From positions 1-64,000 of the forward strand of contig URKA01000014.1 in assembly GCA_900548345.1 (NCBI GenBank): a stretch of DNA of 64,000 nt, in the 5' to 3' direction. The notes under the pieces were generated by a model. That model searched no databases, was not told the DNA's origin, and worked only from the letters and a program-made list of their open reading frames with translations. Positions 59,250 through 64,000 of the stretch are shown piece after piece. The translations under genes were made by a program, and so were the position numbers. The stretch's first letter is position 1. The number at the start of each line of letters is the position of its first letter. Source of the DNA: an uncultured Paraprevotella sp. GTDB lineage: Bacteria; Bacteroidota; Bacteroidia; Bacteroidales; Bacteroidaceae.

Positions 59250-60711
59250 ACAGCGAAACAGCGTGTGGCGTAGTCTGGATTGGGCTACCATACTGATATA
59301 TATGGCGTTGCTGGCCTTCGGGTGGATTAGCATTTGCGGGGCGAGCTATGATTTCAGTCTGGAGGGGAACATCTTTTCTTTCGATTCGCGCTCAGGCATG
59401 CAGATTGTGTGGATTGGTACGTCTTTGGCGCTCGGTTTCGTGCTGCTGATGATGGACGACAAGATTTACGACACGTTTGCATACGTCATATATGCCTTCA
59501 TGTTGGTGTTGCTCTTTGTGACGCCTTTCCTGGCCCGTGACATAAAAGGTTCGCAATCTTGGATTAAGGTCGGGCCGTTCAGCTTTCAGTCGGCCGAATT
59601 TGCCAAATGTGCAACGGCGCTGGCATTGGCAAAGTTCATGTCCGTATACGGGTATAACATATCACGCTGGAAGGACTTTCTGTTGACCTTGGCGCTGATA
59701 TTCGTGCCCATCCTATTGATTATCTTGCAGAAGGAGACAGGCTCGGCGCTCGTCTATCTGGCTTTCTTCCTGATGCTTTACCGTGAAGGCATGTCCGGCT
59801 CTGTGTTGTTTGCCGGCGTGTCTGCCGTGGCTTATTTCGTGGTGGGCGTACGTTATGCGGATGTGATGCTGGGGCATATTCCTACCAGTATAGGAGAGTT
59901 CTCCGTCTTGCTGATGATATTTCTTTTTACTGTCGGCATGGTCCATGTGTATGGTGACAAGACCATGTATGAACGCAAACTGTTGCTGTATGGCGGAAGC
60001 GTGATTGCCGTTGCCGTTTGTTTCGCGGAGTTTGTCATTCCTTTTGATATACACTGGGTGCTAATCGGGGTCTGCATCATGACTGTGCTTTACCTTTGTT
60101 ATCTGGCGTTAAGCGAGCGGGTTCTCCATTACTTTTATATCGCGTTGTTTGCATTAGGTTCGCTGTCATTCTTTTATTCTGCCGATTACGTGTTGAACAA
60201 TGTGATGGAACCTCATCAGCGGGTGCGTATCAATGTGTTGCTTGGACTGGAAGATGACCCTGCCGGTGCGGGATATAATGTGAATCAGGCCAAGATAGCC
60301 ATCGGTTCCGGCGGGTTGAGGGGAAAGGGATTTCTGAACGGTACGCAGACCAAACTGAAATATGTGCCGGAGCAAGACACCGACTTTATATTCTGTACCG
60401 TAGGGGAGGAAGAAGGTTTCTGGGGGGCGGCCGGCGTATTGCTGTTGTTTCTGATTCTAATTCTCCGTCTGATTCATTTGTCCGAACGTCAGACCAATGC
60501 TTTCGGCCGTATTTATGGCTATTCGGTCATGAGCATATTCCTGTTTCATCTGTTTATCAATGTCGGGATGGTGTTGGGGCTGACGCCGGTAATCGGTATT
60601 CCTCTGCCTTTCTTCAGTTACGGAGGTTCGTCATTGTGGGGTTTTACCATTCTTCTGTTCATCTTTCTGCGTATTGATGCCGCACGTAACCAAGGAGGGC
60701 GGAATGTGTGA
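59230..60711 (+). CDS. rodA: SEDS peptidoglycan glycosyltransferase RodA
   Basis: A polytopic SEDS polymerase that works with PBP2. It has about ten hydrophobic segments in 493 residues, with GSQSWIKVGPFSFQSAEFAKCATALALAKF, LLIILQKETGSALVYLAFF (the catalytic Asp of E. coli RodA is in a later loop), and the C-terminal LTPVIGIPLPFFSYGGSSLW. The periplasmic region with ALFALGSLSFFYSADYVLNN is longer than in E. coli. The ATG at 59230 (MVQRRDEQRNSVW) is preferred over a GTG at 59188 deeper in mrdA. Confidence 0.93.
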   Translation: MVQRRDEQRNSVWRSLDWATILIYMALLAFGWISICGASYDFSLEGNIFSFDSRSGMQIVWIGTSLALGFVLLMMDDKIYDTFAYVIYAFMLVLLFVTPFLARDIKGSQSWIKVGPFSFQSAEFAKCATALALAKFMSVYGYNISRWKDFLLTLALIFVPILLIILQKETGSALVYLAFFLMLYREGMSGSVLFAGVSAVAYFVVGVRYADVMLGHIPTSIGEFSVLLMIFLFTVGMVHVYGDKTMYERKLLLYGGSVIAVAVCFAEFVIPFDIHWVLIGVCIMTVLYLCYLALSERVLHYFYIALFALGSLSFFYSADYVLNNVMEPHQRVRINVLLGLEDDPAGAGYNVNQAKIAIGSGGLRGKGFLNGTQTKLKYVPEQDTDFIFCTVGEEEGFWGAAGVLLLFLILILRLIHLSERQTNAFGRIYGYSVMSIFLFHLFINVGMVLGLTPVIGIPLPFFSYGGSSLWGFTILLFIFLRIDAARNQGGRNV

Positions 60712-60712
60712 T

Positions 60713-61186
60713 TCAGCGCATGATTCGTATGCCGATGTCACGAAGGCCGTGAAGGTTTTCGCGGTGCATGCAGTGTCTGATTCGTATTTCGCATGTCTCG
60801 CCTTTCGTGAGATGCTGTGAGTAGAGCGGTATATTATATTGATAGGTATGGATTCCTCTTCCTGTCCGATGGGTTTCGGGGTCAATCAGAAGACATTCCA
60901 CCGTATCCCGCCGGGTAGTGGGTGCCGGTAGGCTGAAACGGCTTTCCACAACGAGCCAGACACTCTGGCTGGGGTATTTCTCGGTGGCACGCAGTTCCAG
61001 GTCGAACCGATAGTTGCCTGCATGGCATACCGTGTCCGGCCGGAAGATCAGCGTGTCATGTCTTTCCCAGCTTTCCGACGGTATGGAATGGTATGAGTGA
61101 TACAATATCCGTTCGTCACATCCGGTGAGGCTGCCCAGCAGCGACAGTGCTGTGACGAACAGATATAGGTGTAGTTTCCCGTTCAT
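60713..61186 (-). CDS. gldH: GldH-type gliding motility lipoprotein
   Basis: A 157-residue lipoprotein (SLTGC, Cys about residue 23) of the GldH family, recognised by HDTLIFRPDTVCHAGNYRFDLELRATEKYPSQSVWLVVE and the C-terminal YSQHLTKGETCEIRIRHCM ... RDIGIRI. GldH is needed for gliding in Flavobacterium; in gut Bacteroidales without gliding its role is unclear. It lies in the order gldH-ricT-holB-metF known from this group and overlaps nothing (1-base gap to rodA, 2-base gap to ricT). Confidence 0.85.
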   Translation of the reverse strand: MNGKLHLYLFVTALSLLGSLTGCDERILYHSYHSIPSESWERHDTLIFRPDTVCHAGNYRFDLELRATEKYPSQSVWLVVESRFSLPAPTTRRDTVECLLIDPETHRTGRGIHTYQYNIPLYSQHLTKGETCEIRIRHCMHRENLHGLRDIGIRIMR

Positions 61187-61188
61187 GT

Positions 61189-62523
61189 TTATTCGCTTTG
61201 TCCGGCTTGTGTTTGCGTCGGATTGTCGTTTGGCCTGTGCTCTCTCGGTTCTTTGCGGAAATTGCGTCGTTCCCGGTTGTTTTTTCCGTCAGCCTGTTCT
61301 TTTTGTCCTTTCTCCCGGTTACGGTTGTCAGGCCTGCGTTGTTCTTTGTATTCCTGTCGCCGTGCGGGCCGTTCGCCTCCTTCCGGAAGGTTCTCCTTTT
61401 CCTTGAATGAGGCACCGGTCTTGTTTTTGTCGTAGGCTTTTCGTTTGTTCTTATTCTTTTTCCGTTTGTCGAAACGCGTCAGGCTTTCCTGCTCTACAAG
61501 GTCGGCCGGTTTGGCGGGTGCGGAACTTACGCCTGTCTCCAGTTTTTCCGGTTTCTCTCCTCTTTTGTTCATGTTAATCACCTCGAAGACCCGTTTGACA
61601 GGGATCGTGACGAGATTGGCTGCCATGTGCTTGTCGGTGGAATAAGTCACCAGTCCGGCCAGGATGTCTGTTTTAAACAAGAAGTATTCGGCATCCATAG
61701 TCTGCAAGGTGATTTCGCGGCTTGGCAGTCTTTTCCCGGCTTCCACGTAGGCGTCAACCTCGTAGTTCATGCAACATTTCAGCTTGGCGCATTGTCCGGC
61801 GAGCTTTTGCGGATTGAGGGAGATGTCCTGATAGCGTGCGGCGCTGGTTGATACGGAAATGAAGTTTTTCATCCATGTGGCGCAGCAGAGTTCCCGCCCG
61901 CACGGTCCGATACCGCCGATGCGTCCTGCTTCCTGCCGTGCACCAATCTGTTTCATTTCTATGCGTACCCGGAAGGCTTCGGCCAAGACTTTGATGAGTT
62001 GGCGGAAGTCCACACGTCCGTCGGCAATGTAGTAAAATATGGCTTTGTTTCCGTCGCCCTGATATTCCACGTCTCCGATTTTCATGGCCAGGCCCAAGTC
62101 TTTTGCGATTTGCCGTGAACGAATCATGGTGGCGTGTTCCCGGCTTTTGGCTTCTTCGTATTTCTCCATGTCCACGGGCTTTGCCTTGCGGTATACCCGT
62201 TTGATTTCCTGTTCTTGTTTCAGGTTGGCTTTTTTCATCTGGAGCGGTACGAGCCGGCCTGTAAGTGTGACGACACCAATGTCATGGCCCGGTGAGGCTT
62301 CTACGGCCACGACATCTCCTTTCTGCAACGGCAGATGGTTGCTGTTGTGGTAATATCCCTTGCGGGTGTTCTTGAATTGTACTTCCACCAGGTCGGTCGC
62401 CTCGTCGTTGCCGGGAATATCGGCCAGATAGTCGTAGGTGTTCAACTGTTTATCTTGTCGTCCGCATCCCTTTGCACAGAGTCCTCTGCAGGGGCCGTTC
62501 AGTTTGAATTGTTCATCCATCAT
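61189..62523 (-). CDS. ricT: PSP1 domain protein RicT
   Basis: A 444-residue protein with the PSP1 domain and the family's conserved cysteines: GPCGRELCCATWM and QCAKLKCCMNYEVDAY (residues about 205-255). In Bacillus RicT is part of the RicA-RicF-RicT Fe-S complex that promotes RNase Y processing. The N-terminus adds C-R-G-L-C-A-K-G-C-G (residues about 13-22), and the C-terminus (about 330 on) is a long Lys/Arg/Gln-rich disordered tail. It lies between gldH and holB. Confidence 0.9.
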   Translation of the reverse strand: MMDEQFKLNGPCRGLCAKGCGRQDKQLNTYDYLADIPGNDEATDLVEVQFKNTRKGYYHNSNHLPLQKGDVVAVEASPGHDIGVVTLTGRLVPLQMKKANLKQEQEIKRVYRKAKPVDMEKYEEAKSREHATMIRSRQIAKDLGLAMKIGDVEYQGDGNKAIFYYIADGRVDFRQLIKVLAEAFRVRIEMKQIGARQEAGRIGGIGPCGRELCCATWMKNFISVSTSAARYQDISLNPQKLAGQCAKLKCCMNYEVDAYVEAGKRLPSREITLQTMDAEYFLFKTDILAGLVTYSTDKHMAANLVTIPVKRVFEVINMNKRGEKPEKLETGVSSAPAKPADLVEQESLTRFDKRKKNKNKRKAYDKNKTGASFKEKENLPEGGERPARRQEYKEQRRPDNRNREKGQKEQADGKNNRERRNFRKEPREHRPNDNPTQTQAGQSE

Positions 62524-62540
62524 ATTTTCCGTTCTATATA

Positions 62541-63656
62541 TTATTGTATGAGCATTACAATCATCTTCAGGGCAAAGTCGAAGAACACCATCTTTGGGTT
62601 GACATTCTGTTCGATGTCCCTTTGTGCGTCGCTCAGTTCATCCATTATTTTAATCACGTTGCGCTCGTTGACAAAACGTGCGAAGTTCTTTGCGAACTCA
62701 TTTTCTTCCGTCGTCATGTAGTTCAGTTCCGGCTGCCGGAAGTTGTATATGAAGTTCTCCCTTATCAGTCTCTGGCAGTATGTGAGAAAGTTCTTCTGCC
62801 GTTCGCGTCCCATGCCGGCGACATGTTCGCTCCATTTGCGCATATCCTTGATACGGCGCATGTAGCTCAGGCGCATCAGCATGACGAACAGGTCGAAGAA
62901 CAGTGTTGTGTCCTCGCCGGCCTGAAGGGTTTTCAATGCTGCGGTGTAGTTGCCGTGCGCGCTTCGTACCGCCTGTTCGGCCTGTTCCTTTCCGTATGAC
63001 GGGGCAAGCGCTTCCATCATGCTTTCGCGGTCGATGCCTTTTACTTCGATGCGTTGCGTGCGGCTCAGTATGGTGGGCAGTATCCGTTCCTGTTCGTCGC
63101 TTACCAGCAGGAAGAAGGTATGTGCCGGAGGCTCTTCTATCAGTTTGAGTAATTTGTTGGCACATTCCGCGTTCATCTTCTCAGGCATCCATATCACCAT
63201 GACTTTCCGGCCGCCCAAGGTGGACTTCAATGACAGCTTGCGTTGTATTTGTGTGCTTTCGGCCGCATAAATCATGGGCTGTTGGTTGTCGGCCTTCATG
63301 TCGGCCATCCAGTCGTTCAAATCGAAATACAGTCCTTTTTGCAGCCGTTTGCGCCATGCGTCGATGTAGACGTCGCATACGGAACCTTCGGCTGTCTTGT
63401 AACGGATGATGGGGAAGACGAAATGCAGGTCGGGATGTACGAAATGCGTGGATTCCTTGCATGCCGGACACTGGCCGCATGCATCATGTCCGTTTGGCTG
63501 CCGGCACAGGAGATATTGTGCGTACGACACGGCGAGAGCGAGCTTCCCGCTTCCCGAAGGGCCGCAGAAGAGCAAGGCGTGAGGCATGCGTCCGTGTTGC
63601 GCCTCATCCAGCAACCGTTTCTTTATGTCTTCCTGTCCGATAACTTGGCTGAACAT
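62541..63656 (-). CDS. holB: DNA polymerase III subunit delta'
   Basis: A 371-residue clamp-loader AAA+ subunit: FSQVIGQEDIKKRLLDEAQHGRMPHALLFCGPSGSGKLALA (degenerate Walker A), the zinc module CGQCPACKESTHFVHPDLH, WMPEKMNAECANKLLKLIEEPPAHTFFLLVS, and the SRTQRIE motif near residue 207. The ATG at 63656 gives the family's usual MFSQVIGQ start; the open frame extends back to 63773 into metF, without homology. Spacing to metF is 5 bases. Confidence 0.92.
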   Translation of the reverse strand: MFSQVIGQEDIKKRLLDEAQHGRMPHALLFCGPSGSGKLALAVSYAQYLLCRQPNGHDACGQCPACKESTHFVHPDLHFVFPIIRYKTAEGSVCDVYIDAWRKRLQKGLYFDLNDWMADMKADNQQPMIYAAESTQIQRKLSLKSTLGGRKVMVIWMPEKMNAECANKLLKLIEEPPAHTFFLLVSDEQERILPTILSRTQRIEVKGIDRESMMEALAPSYGKEQAEQAVRSAHGNYTAALKTLQAGEDTTLFFDLFVMLMRLSYMRRIKDMRKWSEHVAGMGRERQKNFLTYCQRLIRENFIYNFRQPELNYMTTEENEFAKNFARFVNERNVIKIMDELSDAQRDIEQNVNPKMVFFDFALKMIVMLIQ

Positions 63657-63661
63657 GGGTC

Positions 63662-64000
63662 TCAATAGATTTGTCGGGCAATCTCTCTGATGCTGTCTGT
63701 TGCCGATACGGTATAGAAATGCAGGCTGGGTACGCCGTGCGCAATCAGTTCGCGGCACTGTTGTGTCGTCCATTCTATGCCCACCTGTTTCACTTCCTCA
63801 TCGGTCTTGCACTTGATGATTTCCTGAGCCAGCGGCTGCGGGAGGTCACAGTGGAATGTCTTGGGCACGACGGTCAGCTGCGACAGTTTGGAGAAAGGCT
63901 TGATTCCGGGGATGATAGGGATGTCGATTCCGGCTTCCCGTGCTTTCTTGACGAAGGCAAAGTATTTCTCGTTGTCGTAGAACAGCTGGGTCACTGCATA
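63662..64000 (-). CDS. metF: 5,10-methylenetetrahydrofolate reductase, C-terminal part (cut by window edge)
   Basis: The visible last 112 or so residues, TQLFYDNEKYFAFVKKAREAGIDIPIIPGIKPF, SKLSQLTVVPKTFHCDLP and GVPSLHFYTVSA, are the C-terminal third of MetF, the flavoenzyme making 5-methyl-THF for methionine synthesis. The frame is open to the right edge, so the N-terminus lies outside the window. It is upstream of holB in the same transcription unit. Confidence 0.93.
   Translation of the reverse strand, partial: YAVTQLFYDNEKYFAFVKKAREAGIDIPIIPGIKPFSKLSQLTVVPKTFHCDLPQPLAQEIIKCKTDEEVKQVGIEWTTQQCRELIAHGVPSLHFYTVSATDSIREIARQIY

Overview
The window looks like a chromosomal segment of a Bacteroidales bacterium (Bacteroides/Phocaeicola-like; species not determinable from this stretch). 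The evidence is the gene content (TonB-dependent receptor, GldH and PorT-type proteins, DUF4143 ATPases, a RicT/HolB/MetF cluster, LptF/G with a long tail) and the promoters: more than twenty genes are preceded by the Bacteroidota -7 element TAnnTTTG, several with a TTTG about 18-20 bases upstream. The sequence opens on the last bases of a 5S rRNA, so an rRNA operon ends at the left edge. It closes inside metF.

Layout. 1-6.0 kb: manC, then greA-HIT and a thioredoxin-fold lipoprotein on the minus strand, then pnp. 6.0-8.3 kb: a 21-bp-period palindromic array and a TonB-dependent receptor. 8.3-11.9 kb: two identical tRNA-Leu(CAA) genes bracketing a three-haem cytochrome c peroxidase and a GH30 glycosidase. 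11.9-18.9 kb: a PI-PLC-like secreted protein, then divergently transcribed PL26-type rhamnogalacturonan lyase versus GH105 plus DUF4861, a small pectin (RG-I) utilisation locus without SusC/SusD. 19-26.8 kb: Nudix hydrolase, the parC-DUF3316-S41 peptidase operon, and the glyS-FKBP operon.

26.8-37.1 kb is the accessory part: a HEPN/MNT toxin-antitoxin pair, two unrelated Fic proteins (one fused to an AbiEi-like N-terminal region), a secreted protein of unknown function, a DUF4143 ATPase, a frameshifted surface protein with a small acidic peptide gene behind it, and about 1 kb of repeat-rich noncoding DNA. 37.1-43.1 kb returns to core genes (asd, Kef-type antiporter, tcdA, lolD-like, cvfB). At 43.1-44.8 kb a second DUF4143 ATPase gene sits between two 80-bp direct repeats, each a copy of the whole cvfB/rplS intergenic terminator; this is the clearest insertion footprint in the window.

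44.8-64 kb is mostly core: rplS, a 5'-nucleotidase split into two genes in reversed domain order, a PorT-family protein, a 2[4Fe-4S] ferredoxin, an aminotransferase, a Bax-inhibitor-1 family protein, ribBA, LptF/G, tRNA-Met, purH (IMP cyclohydrolase domain only) followed by the rod-shape operon mreB-mreC-mreD-mrdA-rodA, then gldH-ricT-holB-metF on the minus strand.

The most unusual signals are noncoding. There are two four-unit 21-bp arrays in separate intergenic regions, and a recurring 32-33-bp spacing of short repeats at four intergenic sites, two of them across the promoters of the two DUF4143 ATPase genes. I see no transposase, integrase, phage module or CRISPR array.
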